In this document: one piece after another, positions 27,649 to 37,157 of the stretch
Layout: each line of letters opens with the position of its first letter
Numbering within the stretch: the stretch's first letter is position 1
Assembly: GCF_900130075.1 (NCBI RefSeq)
Contig: NZ_LT671418.1
Span: 620,001 to 684,000, forward strand
Direction of reading: 5' to 3'
DNA: 64,000 nucleotides
From: Herminiimonas arsenitoxidans
Lineage (GTDB): Bacteria > Pseudomonadota > Gammaproteobacteria > Burkholderiales > Burkholderiaceae_D
Notes under the pieces: generated by a model
The model's input: the letters and a program-made list of their open reading frames with translations, nothing else
Databases searched by the model: none
Told to the model about the DNA's origin: nothing
Translations under genes and position numbers: made by a program

Positions 27649-29589
27649 TCAGGCTTTCTTTGCTCTACTTTTTTCTGAACGCAAGTTGTAAGCAACGCTA
27701 CCTATTACGATCGCAACAATCAGAAATTGCGCGACCGTCGTCTGCATGGTCGGATGGATGCCGAGCCAATCGATCTGCGGGAATGCAATCGGTGTGATAT
27801 CAAAGACACCCACTTTTTGCAATGCAGCCACGCCCTTACCAACCATGACGAAGGCAAGAATGGCAACCAAGGCGGAACTAGCGGCAAAAAACTGACTGAT
27901 CGGAAGCCGTGCTGATGTCCGCAAAAGTACGAATGCGATCACAGTCAAGATCAAGATGGCCGCAACCATTCCCGCTAACATGTATCCACCATTGCCGCCT
28001 GTCCAGAGTGCGGCATAAAACAAAACAGTCTCAAACACTTCGCGATAAACGGTTACAAACGAAAGCACAAAAAGCATGAGGGCAGAACGACGATTCAATG
28101 CAGATGAAAGTTTCTCTTTCACATAGGCCTGCCAACGTCCTGCCATGCTCTTCTGATGCATCCAAATGCCGACCCCCAGTAATACGACTGCAGCGAAGAT
28201 CGCAGAAAAACCTTCTGTCATTTCTCGGCTAGCTCCGCTTAAATTGACAACATAAGTAGCAACCGCCCAGGTAACACCGCCTCCGACTAACGCAATGATC
28301 CATCCGGCGTGAACATATTTCAATACATCGCGCCGCTCAGCCTTCTTCAAGAAAGCTACCATGGCCACGATAACTAACAACGCTTCAACACCTTCGCGTA
28401 GCAAAATCGTGAATGCGCCAAGGAAAGTGGAAAGTGGATCGTCGGTTGCAGTGGTCAGAACATCTTGCGCTTTGGTCAGCATGGTTTGCAGTCTCTTCTC
28501 TGCAGCTCTTGCTTCATCAAGTTGGCCGAGCTTCACGATTGCACGGAAAGCGCCCATGCCTTTTTCTAGATCTACAAATAATTGTTTATCCTTGGCAGCT
28601 AGTGCTGGCTCTGCGATTTCAAATCCATCAAGATAAGCGGACAAGGCCAGTCGTGAAGCATTTGCTTTGTCGCCAGACTCCAACGCGCGAACGCTTTCAG
28701 ATAACTTCATTTTAGCCAGAGCCAAACTGTCTTCATCAGATGCGGTGACAACGCTCGGTTCACTTCTCAGATATGCGAGAACATGGCCAGCAGTCGAGGG
28801 CAGTTGCTTGGATAACGCGGCTTCTGATGCTTGCGTCAATGCGCTCAGATTCGGTAAAACGCTGTGTATAGAACCATCGGAGGTCCATGCTGCTTTACCG
28901 GCCTGACGATCTGCGTCGCTGTACGCCAAAGTAGAAGCAAAGAATGCAATAGCCCATCTATCATCTTCAGACAACTGCGCAAAACTTGGCATAGAAGTGC
29001 CAGCAACGCCATGCGAGATAATCTGCTGTAGTGAGAAGACGCTTCGCTCCTTTGCTCGATCATGTCCTGAAAGTGCGATCGGAGGTGGATTGAGCTGCGC
29101 TGCTAATGGTCCATCACCATGACCTTTCGCGCCATGGCAGGAAGCACAATTGGCCTGATAGAGTGCGGAACCTCTTGCCAAATCAGGGGCTTTTGAAGGA
29201 GACAAAGGGACAGGGTAAGCTTGTAGTACCTGAGCCGCTAACGTCCGCGATAAAGAGCCGACCTCATTTGCCGGAGCTTTGTCTGCGATTAATTTGCGTA
29301 ACTTTCCTGCCTGTCGCAATAAATCAGCACTGGCGTCGGTTTTCGGGAGACTCGCTAGTTGCTTCTCTGCATTTTCGGAAAATTCTTGCATCTCCGAATA
29401 TTCACTTTTGCTAACGACCGCGCCATTTTGTACTGACGCTCCGTAATCTACAGCAAGGTAATCCAGGACCTGCCAGATTTGTTTCGCCTTGTCTTGAGTG
29501 GCTACATCTTGAGCGAAAGCGACTTGTGTCGAAGCCGCACTCAATAGTAGGAGAGAAATTGCAATAGTAAATTTTTTAAATGCGAGCAT
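27649..29589 (-). CDS. Cytochrome c / FTR1 family permease (PbrT-like)
   Basis: A 646-aa protein from ATG 29589 with a signal sequence, a periplasmic helical region, a cytochrome c domain with haem motif C-A-S-C-H (about residues 148-152), and a C-terminal FTR1 iron permease domain with seven helices. The two FTR1 metal motifs are REGVEALL and YREVFE. In Cupriavidus the PbrT lead-uptake protein has this architecture, and the gene lies here directly after the lspA-PAP2-pbrA genes, so a PbrT-like role is likely. Iron uptake is the alternative. An upstream ATG at 29616 exists without a clear ribosome binding site. Confidence 0.85.
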   Translation of the reverse strand: MLAFKKFTIAISLLLLSAASTQVAFAQDVATQDKAKQIWQVLDYLAVDYGASVQNGAVVSKSEYSEMQEFSENAEKQLASLPKTDASADLLRQAGKLRKLIADKAPANEVGSLSRTLAAQVLQAYPVPLSPSKAPDLARGSALYQANCASCHGAKGHGDGPLAAQLNPPPIALSGHDRAKERSVFSLQQIISHGVAGTSMPSFAQLSEDDRWAIAFFASTLAYSDADRQAGKAAWTSDGSIHSVLPNLSALTQASEAALSKQLPSTAGHVLAYLRSEPSVVTASDEDSLALAKMKLSESVRALESGDKANASRLALSAYLDGFEIAEPALAAKDKQLFVDLEKGMGAFRAIVKLGQLDEARAAEKRLQTMLTKAQDVLTTATDDPLSTFLGAFTILLREGVEALLVIVAMVAFLKKAERRDVLKYVHAGWIIALVGGGVTWAVATYVVNLSGASREMTEGFSAIFAAVVLLGVGIWMHQKSMAGRWQAYVKEKLSSALNRRSALMLFVLSFVTVYREVFETVLFYAALWTGGNGGYMLAGMVAAILILTVIAFVLLRTSARLPISQFFAASSALVAILAFVMVGKGVAALQKVGVFDITPIAFPQIDWLGIHPTMQTTVAQFLIVAIVIGSVAYNLRSEKSRAKKA

Positions 29590-29686
29590 GGTGCTGTAAA
29601 TATAAATAGGAATCATTGTATTTTACTTTGCTTAATTCATTCACAAAGCGATTTTCGAACTACTACCCACCTCACAGTGGGCCAAA

Positions 29687-30238
29687 CTAGTGGCGAACCA
29701 TGGTAGCGACGGTCTTCGGCTTCTCCTTCGCTACGGCAACAGTTGGGCGCATGTTTTCTATCACTAGCAGCACAGCGCCACAGACGATACCGATATCCGC
29801 AGCGTTGAACGCTGGCCAATGCCATCCACCCACATGAAAATCGAGATAATCAACCACGTACCCGTGCAATAAGCGATCAATCGCATTCCCGAGTGCACCT
29901 CCCAGAATTAGGCTGTAGGCCCATGCCGATAATGCAGGCAGTGGCTTGCGCAACTCAAGGGCAAGCCACATGGAAACGCCGAACGCGAGCGCAATAAAGA
30001 AGTACCGCTGCCAACCTCCAGCATCAGCCAGAAAACTGAATGCCGCACCAGTATTCCTGGCATGCACTATGTTGAAATAATCAGTAAGGGGAATAGATGC
30101 CCCATATGTCATCAACGTGGATATAGCAGCCTTGGAAGTGACATCGAGCATGAGTACTACCATGGCAAGAACCCACCAGCGTCTAGGGCGAGCACGAAAC
30201 GGTGAGGTTTCCCTATACCGAATGAAGTTATTGATCAT
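29687..30238 (-). CDS. lspA: Signal peptidase II (LspA / PbrC-like)
   Basis: A 183-aa four-helix aspartyl peptidase. Motifs are MLDVTSKAAI, NTGAAFSFLADAGGWQR, GGALGNAIDRLLHGYVVDYLDF and FNAADIGIVCG, containing the two catalytic aspartates. LspA removes lipoprotein signal peptides. In lead-resistance operons a dedicated copy (PbrC) accompanies PbrB. It overlaps the PAP2 gene by 11 bases, so it is part of the pbr operon and is not the housekeeping copy. Confidence 0.9.
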   Translation of the reverse strand: MINNFIRYRETSPFRARPRRWWVLAMVVLMLDVTSKAAISTLMTYGASIPLTDYFNIVHARNTGAAFSFLADAGGWQRYFFIALAFGVSMWLALELRKPLPALSAWAYSLILGGALGNAIDRLLHGYVVDYLDFHVGGWHWPAFNAADIGIVCGAVLLVIENMRPTVAVAKEKPKTVATMVRH

Positions 30239-31154
30239 ATTTTTTCTCTAATATTTTTTTAAGCCGGATTGGCACGGGCATCGGCTTGAATGCGCTCACA
30301 TTCGCGTCTCCGGTGTTACCCAAAGGTAGCCGCCCCATGATATTTCCAATGGGTACCACCGCAAGCCGCAATAGTTGCCCGCGCATTTCCCGCCAATCCC
30401 GTCGAGCATATGCAATGCGCAGCATCCACAGATGACTCAGAAAATGCGGCCAGAACATGTACTGTCCAAGCACGTGCGCATCCTGCAGCAGCGTGCTCGC
30501 CCGAGCCAATTCACCGGCAGCAAACACGTCTTTCGTTTGCCGCAATATGCGGTTAAATGCGCGTCGAATGGATGTCGAATTTCCGTTCCCTGGGGATGGC
30601 AGGACAACCCGATTTGCAAGCATCCCCGACAGGATGCCGATTAAACCGCCAGCTACCACGTCGGCTGGAAAATGCGCGCCTCCCGCGATCCTTGCCCACC
30701 CCACCCACACCATATATGCCATGAGTAATGGACGAAACACGGGCGTCACGAGTCTCCAAAACACCACCACGGCAAGTGCTGCATAAACCGCATGACCACT
30801 GGGCAGGCTGTAAAGATCATGTGGAACTCCTATCATCTGTACATCGGCACCTAGCACCGTCAAAGGCCGCGGAAAACCTAGCCAGATTTTCAGCAGCCCC
30901 GCGCTCAACCACGCGAACAGAAAGCCGACGAGCAGGCGCTGGGCTTGCAGGAGTAATCGTGCCGCCGAGAGAAAATCAGCGCGCTGCGCCAAGAGTAAAA
31001 GCGCGCAAAACACCAGCGGCATGCCCCAGTAGTCACCAGCGATATTGCCGACATAGGCGAGTGGACGTAGAAACTCGCCGCTGGCATGGTTGATTGCCTG
31101 AAACCACGACACGTTTAAACCACCCCAATCGTACAAAACTTCTTTAACAGTCAT
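30228..31154 (-). CDS. pbrB: PAP2 phosphatase (PbrB-like) with C-terminal extension
   Basis: A 308-aa membrane phosphatase. The acid phosphatase motifs K-x6-R-P (KIWLGFPRP), S-G-H (SLPSGHAVY) and R-x5-H (RIAGGAHFPADV) are all present. PbrB releases inorganic phosphate in the periplasm, which precipitates lead exported by PbrA. Residues after about 195 form a polar extension of unknown function (LLQDAHVLGQYMFW). It overlaps pbrA by ATGA and lspA by 11 bases, as expected for a pbrABC operon in which B and C are separate genes. Confidence 0.85.
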   Translation of the reverse strand: MTVKEVLYDWGGLNVSWFQAINHASGEFLRPLAYVGNIAGDYWGMPLVFCALLLLAQRADFLSAARLLLQAQRLLVGFLFAWLSAGLLKIWLGFPRPLTVLGADVQMIGVPHDLYSLPSGHAVYAALAVVVFWRLVTPVFRPLLMAYMVWVGWARIAGGAHFPADVVAGGLIGILSGMLANRVVLPSPGNGNSTSIRRAFNRILRQTKDVFAAGELARASTLLQDAHVLGQYMFWPHFLSHLWMLRIAYARRDWREMRGQLLRLAVVPIGNIMGRLPLGNTGDANVSAFKPMPVPIRLKKILEKKYDQ

Positions 31155-33532
31155 TTCCGCAGCAAGCGCAAACCGTTAAACACCACCAGCAAACTGGCCC
31201 CCATGTCAGCAAACACGGCCATCCACATCGTCGCCTGCCCGGTAAATGTCAGCACCAAGAACACCGCCTTGATCCCGAGCGCCAGCAAAATGTTTTGCGT
31301 GAGGATGGTCGCGGTACTACGCGAGAGGCGCACAAACGCCGGCACTTTACGTAAGTCGTCATCCATCAGTGCCACGTCGGCGGTTTCGATCGCGGTATCG
31401 GTACCGGCAGCACCCATTGCGAAACCAATATGAGCCTTAGCTAGTGCCGGGGCATCATTGATGCCGTCACCTACCATGCCAATAATCGCGCCTTGCGCGG
31501 CGAGGGCCTCGACTACCTGTAGTTTGTCTTCCGGCAGTTGGTTGCCCCGTGCGTCGTCGATTCCCACTTCGGAGGCGATGGCTTGCGCGGTATGCACGTT
31601 GTCGCCGGTCAGCATAATCGTCTTGACGTTCAGTTCATGCAATTCCGCAATCGCTTGTCGGCTAGTTTCACGCACGGTGTCGGCCACACCGAAGATCGCA
31701 AGAACGTGCTTCGCCGAACCCAACATAACTGCCGTGCGTCCTTGGCGTTCCAGTGTTTCTAGTTGACTGGTAAGTTCAGGTGCTACTTGGCCTCGTTCGG
31801 TTGCCAGTCGATAGTTGCCAAGCCAATATGACGTGGCGTCGATACTTCCCTCAACGCCACGTCCAAGTAAGGCGCGGAAATTATCAACTTCATTGCGCCC
31901 CGCTGCGTGCGCATCGCCATACACCGAAATCGCGCGCGAGACTGGATGGTCCGAGCGTCCTGCAAGGCTGGTGGCGATTGCTAGGGTGTTTGACTGAGAA
32001 ACGTCACTCGGTAGGTAATCGGTGACGCTTGGTTTACCGAGTGTAAGAGTGCCGGTTTTATCCAGCGCCAGCCAGTTGAGCTTGTGCCCTTGCTCCAAAT
32101 ACACGCCGCCCTTGATTAGGATGCCCTTGCGTGCAGCAGCCGCGAGACCGCTGACGATGGTGACCGGTGTCGATATGACCAGCGCGCATGGGCAGGCGAC
32201 TACCAATAGGACTAAGGCCTTATAGATCCAGTCATACCAAGGCAGCCCAAATGCAAGTGGCGGCATCAGCGCAACCAAGACTGCAACAACGAACACTGCA
32301 GGTGTATAAATCTTAGCGAACTGGTCGACAAAACGCTGAGTCGGTGCGCGACTGCCTTGTGCTTCTTCGACGGCGTGAATGATGCGCGCAAGAGTCGTAC
32401 TTTCAGATCGCGCGGTGACTTCAAACTCGAAAGAGCCCGCGTCATTGATCGTCCCGGCAAACACTGTATCGCCAATGCCTTTTTCAACCGGCACGCTTTC
32501 ACCGGTAATGGGCGCTTGGTTAATCGTCGACTGTCCACTGATTAACTTGCCGTCCAGAGCAATGCGCTGGCCAGGCCGCACCTGAATTACGGCACCAAGC
32601 GGAATATTCTTTGCCTCCATTTCCGCCCAAGAACCGTCTGCCTGTCGCACCGTCGCGATTTCCGGCGTCATATCCATGAGCCCACGGATTGCGTTACGCG
32701 CACGGTCCAGTGACTTCTGTTCAATTAACTCGGCCAACGCAAACAGGAACATGACCATCGCTGCTTCAGGCCACTGCCCTATCGCCAGCGCACCGGTCAC
32801 CGCGATGGACATCAAGGCATTCATGTTGAGATTGCGATTTCGTAGCGCAATCCAACCTTTCTTATATGTATCAAGGCCTCCAGACAGAATGGCCACTAGC
32901 GCCAGCGCGATCACCATCCAATTATTGCCACCGTTAGCCCAGTGCACGACTTCGGCGGATACCGCCGTGATACCGGAAAACGCCATTGGCAGCCATGAAG
33001 CGTTCGGTGTCGGTTGGGACTGTGCTCCGTCTTGAGCACTCCCCTGCGTTTCTGCCCCGAGGCCTATTTCTTGCAATGCAGCCAGTGCTAGTGCCAGCGC
33101 TTCTGGTGCATGCGTGAGCGTCAGCGTGCGCTGCATCAGATTGAACTGCAGCTCCTCAATGCCCGCCATGTTATGCAGTTTCTTGCGGATCAATCCTTCT
33201 TCGGTCGGACAATCCATCTTGGAAATGAGCAGTGTGGTGCGGTGGCCTCCCAGTTCTTGCACCTGCATGCCGATTGCAGACAGCGCCACCACCAGCGGCG
33301 CGGTGGATGACAGCGTATGGGTTACTTTAAGTTTGCGTTGCACCAAGTTGAAATCGAGTGCGGTAACCCCTTTGATCTTTTGCAGACTGTTTCGGATTAA
33401 GCCCTCTTCCGTGGGGCAGTCCATATTCTCAATGCGAAAAAAAGTCTGTGCGCCTTTCAGATCAGATTCATTTTTCTCCACAACGGTTGCGTTGTTGGCA
33501 GCGCTGCATCCTTTGGAGCTACAGGTACTCAT
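31151..33532 (-). CDS. pbrA: P1B-type ATPase PbrA (Pb/Zn/Cd export)
   Basis: A 793-aa heavy-metal ATPase with a Cys-containing N-terminus (STCSSKGCS) and two HMA-like domains, each with MDCPTEEGLIR in place of the usual C-x-x-C. The translocation motif is CPCALVIS, the phosphorylation site DKTGTLT and the hinge GDGINDAPA. The CPC and CPTEE features fit Zn/Cd/Pb pumps. The ATG at 33532 has AAGGA upstream. The promoter on this strand has a 19-bp spacer of the MerR type, but the divergent regulator is broken. Confidence 0.9.
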   Translation of the reverse strand: MSTCSSKGCSAANNATVVEKNESDLKGAQTFFRIENMDCPTEEGLIRNSLQKIKGVTALDFNLVQRKLKVTHTLSSTAPLVVALSAIGMQVQELGGHRTTLLISKMDCPTEEGLIRKKLHNMAGIEELQFNLMQRTLTLTHAPEALALALAALQEIGLGAETQGSAQDGAQSQPTPNASWLPMAFSGITAVSAEVVHWANGGNNWMVIALALVAILSGGLDTYKKGWIALRNRNLNMNALMSIAVTGALAIGQWPEAAMVMFLFALAELIEQKSLDRARNAIRGLMDMTPEIATVRQADGSWAEMEAKNIPLGAVIQVRPGQRIALDGKLISGQSTINQAPITGESVPVEKGIGDTVFAGTINDAGSFEFEVTARSESTTLARIIHAVEEAQGSRAPTQRFVDQFAKIYTPAVFVVAVLVALMPPLAFGLPWYDWIYKALVLLVVACPCALVISTPVTIVSGLAAAARKGILIKGGVYLEQGHKLNWLALDKTGTLTLGKPSVTDYLPSDVSQSNTLAIATSLAGRSDHPVSRAISVYGDAHAAGRNEVDNFRALLGRGVEGSIDATSYWLGNYRLATERGQVAPELTSQLETLERQGRTAVMLGSAKHVLAIFGVADTVRETSRQAIAELHELNVKTIMLTGDNVHTAQAIASEVGIDDARGNQLPEDKLQVVEALAAQGAIIGMVGDGINDAPALAKAHIGFAMGAAGTDTAIETADVALMDDDLRKVPAFVRLSRSTATILTQNILLALGIKAVFLVLTFTGQATMWMAVFADMGASLLVVFNGLRLLRK

Positions 33533-33562
33533 GATCAATCCTTCAACTTTGACAATATTGAC

Positions 33563-33593
33563 ATTTAAAACTATGAAGCGACTTGAGAGTCAA
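33563..33593 (-). promoter_or_regulatory. pbrA promoter with 19-bp spacer (MerR type)
   Basis: On the minus strand, -35 TTGACT (33593-33588) and -10 TTAAAT (33568-33563) are separated by 19 bases. This overlong spacer is the hallmark of promoters distorted and activated by MerR-family regulators such as PbrR, and the sequence between them is partly symmetrical. It points towards pbrA. Confidence 0.7.
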
Positions 33594-33669
33594 GCACAAA
33601 GATTGTGCTGGCTTAACTCAATATCAGAAAAATACAAGCCACCGCAATGTTTAAGTGAGAGAATATCTG

Positions 33670-33853
33670 GTGAACAATGAGAAATTGAAGATCGGCGAAT
33701 TGGCTAAACTTGCTCATTGCCAGTAGTAATGATTCGGTATTGCGAACACAAAGGTCTGCTGTCAATACCGAAACGAATTATCGAATTTATGGAAAGGAAC
33801 ATGTAGAGCGCTTATTGTTGATTTGCTTGCAGAGTTGCCCCCTCTCTAACTGA
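33670..33853 (+). pseudogene. pbrR: Broken pbrR (MerR family regulator)
   Basis: From GTG 33670 the frame gives KLKIGELAKLAHCQ and then two stops (TAGTAA at 33724). The continuation is in other frames: IRYCEHKGLLSIPKR, then NYRIYGKEHVERLLLIC. Together these match the N-terminal DNA-binding half of a MerR/PbrR protein. The C-terminal dimerisation helix and metal-binding cysteines are missing, replaced by an IS21-like remnant. The gene is certainly dead. Confidence 0.85.
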
Positions 33854-34141
33854 TCCACTTTCCACTACCTGACACAGGCAGCACCCCGATCGTACGACCC
33901 TTGATACCCCAAACGCGCACAGGTCGATGTGCATCTGCTTCAAAGTCCGTCGTTGCCTCACTATTTAACCAGTCCGAAAACTTGAAGGCGTATTTCTCGA
34001 GAAAAGTAGCTGGGGAACATCACTCAGCATAGGCAGGCTCGACCGTTTCAGCGTGTAGATAACGCCTTACGGTATTGGGAGAGATACCCTGTCGCTCGGA
34101 TATCTCTCTCAAGGACAGGTGCTCACGAAGATACCAGCGTC
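33846..34141 (-). pseudogene. IS21-type IstA transposase remnant
   Basis: At 34020-34141 the minus strand reads RWYLREHLSLREISERQGISPNTVRRYLHAETVEPAYAE (split here by naming the helix-turn-helix SLREISERQGISPNTVRRYL), the N-terminal domain of IstA. After a stop and a frame change it continues as LEKYAFKFSDWLNSEA, also IstA-like, then runs into unrelated sequence to a stop at 33846. No catalytic DDE domain or istB remains. Its insertion next to pbrR probably removed the regulator's 3' part. Confidence 0.65.
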
Positions 34142-34801
34142 AAATAATTCCAAGTAATGTTACGCCGATCACTTCAACCTCCCGCCTACTTTAGGAGTTC
34201 GGATTGTGTTCTAAACGTGGGGCAGTTTTGGATGCAAATCAACAAACCGCCATTTTTATCTGTTCGGCCTGGATGAGCAAAGGCAAACGAAGTGCTAGCG
34301 ATTAACGATAATTCAATTTGTATTCTATTTATTTGCCTTCTCTTACGTAGTTGTTAATGCATACACTGCATACGACATAATCATAAATCTGCCAGAAGCT
34401 TAAGCTATGCGCGTCACGATCGATGCGATATGCGATCAAGAAAGATGCGTTAGTACTTTCGCGATTCTGAGCGGCACCGAAGCGACTCTTGCGAAGTGAA
34501 AATATTTTGACGCCGCCCCAATTCAGATGCAACGTGATTGCTGTGACTAGCGATTTGTATGCGCCCCTGAAATTTGAATTTTGCAGATGAGAAAAAATCA
34601 CCTTGACCTTCCCACGGGGGGAAGGATAATAATACATCTATCGCAATTATTTTGATGCGGTCAGATAGTGCAATGTTTAGGTTCACTTGGTGCATACATG
34701 CGATTTTTGGAAAAGAGAAATCTTGGATTTGAGACCAGAATTAACTTTTGCCTAACAACAAATGTCGCTGCATACCAATAATTCTCCAAAATGCAAAAAT
34801 C
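34142..34801. other. 660-base stretch without a supported gene
   Basis: Between the IstA remnant and the copper-type small protein gene I see no convincing gene. One frame of 102 codons runs at 34329-34637 on the minus strand, but it has no recognisable motif and no good ribosome binding site. The sequence is AT-rich and probably holds debris of earlier insertions plus the promoter of the following gene. Confidence 0.5.
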
Positions 34802-35206
34802 ATGAAACCCACCCGCCCATCCCGCTTCATTGCAGCACTCTTAGTGCTGGCCAGTATGCTGTTCACGCAGCTTGCTGTAGCGGGCTATGCGTGCCCGAGT
34901 TTCAACGCTGCGTCATTTGGAGAGCCAATGTCGATGCCCATGGGTAGCAATCAAGCCATGATCTGGTGCGGTGGCAGCGACAAGTCGCAACCGGGCCTTT
35001 GCTTGGCGCAAGATCAAAGCAACAACCAGTCGCTCGATAAACCGATCACGCCGCATGCATCCCCATTTTTTCCTGCCGCACTAACACTGGTAATTCAAAA
35101 TATCGAGTTTGTCGGCGGTTCCGCTGTCGAACAACCGAGCACTCTTCTTCTGACCCGATCTACCGCTCCCCCGCTATCCATTCGCAACTGCTGCTTCCGC
35201 ATTTAA
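34802..35206 (+). CDS. Small secreted copper-cluster protein (copy 1)
   Basis: A 134-aa protein with a signal peptide (FIAALLVLASMLFTQLAVA) and mature start GYACPSFNA. It has several Met residues in SFGEPMSMPMGSNQAM and ends in APPLSIRNCCFRI. The protein at 50280-50660 has the same plan: signal, A-Y-x-C-P, Met/Cys middle, then P-P-x4-R-x-R-I. They appear to be paralogues of a small secreted family seen in copper clusters of Burkholderiales. A copper-binding role is inferred from Met and Cys content. Confidence 0.65.
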   Translation: MKPTRPSRFIAALLVLASMLFTQLAVAGYACPSFNAASFGEPMSMPMGSNQAMIWCGGSDKSQPGLCLAQDQSNNQSLDKPITPHASPFFPAALTLVIQNIEFVGGSAVEQPSTLLLTRSTAPPLSIRNCCFRI

Positions 35207-35281
35207 CGCTCCAGATCGCTTAGTCCGTCATCGTCGCGCCATGTGCGCGCTCGATGTCGTCACTCGCTATCTGGAGGTTTC

Positions 35282-35698
35282 ATGACCACCCCGTTTACCA
35301 CACGTCATTCGGTACGCGCTGCGGTTTCTCAGCTTCCCCTGAGAATCAGCCTCGTCGCCGAACAAGGCGAACAAGCTAAACTTGAAAATCAATCAGTTGT
35401 GCTGACCGGTTTTGTTGAGGTGCTTACTGTGCAGATGTTGCCACTGCAGATTGACATCCACGCAGTTGCGATAACCGCGCAGCCGATGGCCATGACGAAC
35501 TACCAGCCATGCGCCTCCTGTTATATCGGATCACCTTTTGCCATACATAAAGCAGACGGTGGCGACTATTCATGTCGCGGTGTTGCCTCGGGGACGAAGC
35601 GTTCTATTTTGCAAACGGATAATGCTGAACTTGCTTCCGATATTTCAGAGATTCCAGTAATTGCGCCGCGTTTTTTGTATTGTCGGTGGTTGGATTAG
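35282..35698 (+). CDS. Hypothetical protein, 138 aa
   Basis: An ORF from ATG 35282 with GGAGG upstream. The product has no signal peptide or clear membrane helix and a Cys pair in CASCYIG. I do not recognise it. The uneven composition and lack of domain could mean that it is a frame-altered remnant of another copper gene. It lies 75 bases after a probable copper-protein gene and 71 bases before another. Confidence 0.35.
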   Translation: MTTPFTTRHSVRAAVSQLPLRISLVAEQGEQAKLENQSVVLTGFVEVLTVQMLPLQIDIHAVAITAQPMAMTNYQPCASCYIGSPFAIHKADGGDYSCRGVASGTKRSILQTDNAELASDISEIPVIAPRFLYCRWLD

Positions 35699-35769
35699 CC
35701 TCGTAACGATGTAGACGAATCAAAGTTTTGCCGACTCATAAATCAAACCAATTTACCGAGGAATTTATC

Positions 35770-36006
35770 ATGAAAAAATTACTACTTACGCTACTCTGCA
35801 TTAGCACCCTTAGCGCAGCATTTCCGGCCTTCGCAGGCCCAGACTGGCAACTGATTGAACAAGGGCGCAAGGCCAAGCAGGCACAACTGACACAGGCGGC
35901 CAATAAAGCCCCGCAAGCCGGAATGGATCATCAAATGGATCCGAAAATGCAAGAAAAAATGGACCAGATGATGAAGGATTGTCAGGAAATGATGAAGAAG
36001 TCTTAA
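35770..36006 (+). CDS. Small periplasmic Met-rich protein, 78 aa
   Basis: From ATG 35770 the product has a signal peptide (KKLLLTLLCISTLSAAFPAFA). A helical mature part follows with PDWQLIEQGRKAKQAQLTQ and a Met-rich C-terminus MDHQMDPKMQEKMDQMMKD. The repeated Met and His residues suggest Cu(I) binding in the periplasm. It lies in a run of small copper-type genes. Confidence 0.6.
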   Translation: MKKLLLTLLCISTLSAAFPAFAGPDWQLIEQGRKAKQAQLTQAANKAPQAGMDHQMDPKMQEKMDQMMKDCQEMMKKS

Positions 36007-36202
36007 TGTATTTTTTGTGACTGGATGCGGTTTCTCTTGGAGGTTTATGCCGCCATGAGGGATCGCCACAGTCCAGCCAGTGATCAAAGAGCATGGAGAT
36101 AGCCCGCCTATCAAAAGGCGCGTGCAAGAGACCAGCATCGGTAGGTAAAGAATACCGGCCAATGCCACATTAGTAACTTGTGAATATAAAGGAGACACGA
36201 TC

Positions 36203-36418
36203 ATGTGCAGTTTCAAGACAATGATAAAGATGACGCTGGGGATAGGTCTGTTGCTCATCGTTGGGTACGTGGCTTTTCCTGCATTCCAGACGCAGATTGC
36301 GGCAATCGCACCGTATTTACTGTTTTTGGTATGCCCGCTCGTGATGTTTTTTATGATGAAGGGTATGAATAATCCCCCTCAAGAAAAGGACAAGAAGCAG
36401 GATCAAGAGGACAAATGA
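36203..36418 (+). CDS. DUF2933 family membrane protein
   Basis: A 71-aa protein with two hydrophobic helices (about 8-25 and 31-52), the second holding FLVCPLVMFFMMKGM, and a charged Lys/Asp/Glu tail. This is the pattern of DUF2933, which often lies next to a gene for an isoprenylcysteine-methyltransferase-like protein in copper and mercury islands, as here. The function is not known. AAAGGAG lies before the ATG. Confidence 0.75.
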   Translation: MCSFKTMIKMTLGIGLLLIVGYVAFPAFQTQIAAIAPYLLFLVCPLVMFFMMKGMNNPPQEKDKKQDQEDK

Positions 36419-36484
36419 TCGATCACGGCGCATAAGTCGGTCGACTCACATCCGCGGTGTCGGTAAGCCGCAAGGAGGTAGATC

Positions 36485-37144
36485 ATGCATGATTCAAGTG
36501 GTTTTGCCGGGCATTACGGACATTGGGGATGGGTCGCGATTATCGTCGTGATCGTGTCCTGGATACTGTATCGTTATGCGGCGCCCAAGGGCTGGCGCGA
36601 ATGGAGCGGCGCCGGATTGATTCAAGCCTTCATTATCGCGCTCTACGCCGAAATGTACGGTTTTCCTCTGACGATCTATCTGCTGACGGGATTTCTCAGT
36701 ATCGATTTGCCGATCTATACCGAAACCGGTCATCTATGGGCATCGCTCCTTGGTTACGGTCAGGGCGGCGCGATGACCGAAATGCTGATTGGCGGCACTT
36801 TCGTCATGTTCGGTGTCGTGCTGTTAATCGCCGGCTGGAGCCAGGTTTACCAAGCGCGTCGCGAAGGACGTTTTGTGAAGGATGGGCTGTATGGCGTGAT
36901 CCGTCATCCTCAGTACCTCGGCATCATGCTGGCTGTATTTGGTCAAATCATACATTGGCCGACACTCGTCACCTTAATACTCTTCCCCGTGATTGTGCTC
37001 GTCTATGTTCGACTCGCGCACAAGGAAGAAAGAGATATGGTCAGATGTTTCGGTACGGATTATCAGGATTACATGCAGCAAGTACCAAGGTTTTTTCCGC
37101 GAAAAGGTGACTGGACTCGCCTCATAGACACCCTGAGAATGTGA
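36485..37144 (+). CDS. Isoprenylcysteine/phospholipid methyltransferase-like membrane protein
   Basis: A 219-aa integral membrane protein with five or six helices. The C-terminal part contains GLYGVIRHPQYLGIML and YVRLAHKEERDMVRCFG, the AdoMet-binding signature of the ICMT/PEMT family. The N-terminus HDSSGFAGHYGHWGW is His-rich. GGAGG lies upstream. In metal islands it forms a pair with DUF2933. The substrate is not known. Confidence 0.8.
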   Translation: MHDSSGFAGHYGHWGWVAIIVVIVSWILYRYAAPKGWREWSGAGLIQAFIIALYAEMYGFPLTIYLLTGFLSIDLPIYTETGHLWASLLGYGQGGAMTEMLIGGTFVMFGVVLLIAGWSQVYQARREGRFVKDGLYGVIRHPQYLGIMLAVFGQIIHWPTLVTLILFPVIVLVYVRLAHKEERDMVRCFGTDYQDYMQQVPRFFPRKGDWTRLIDTLRM

Positions 37145-37157
37145 CAGGGGGATGTTC

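Noticed and set aside
34329..34637. 102-codon ORF on the minus strand
   Set aside because: No motif, no start signal and odd composition; treated as chance or debris.
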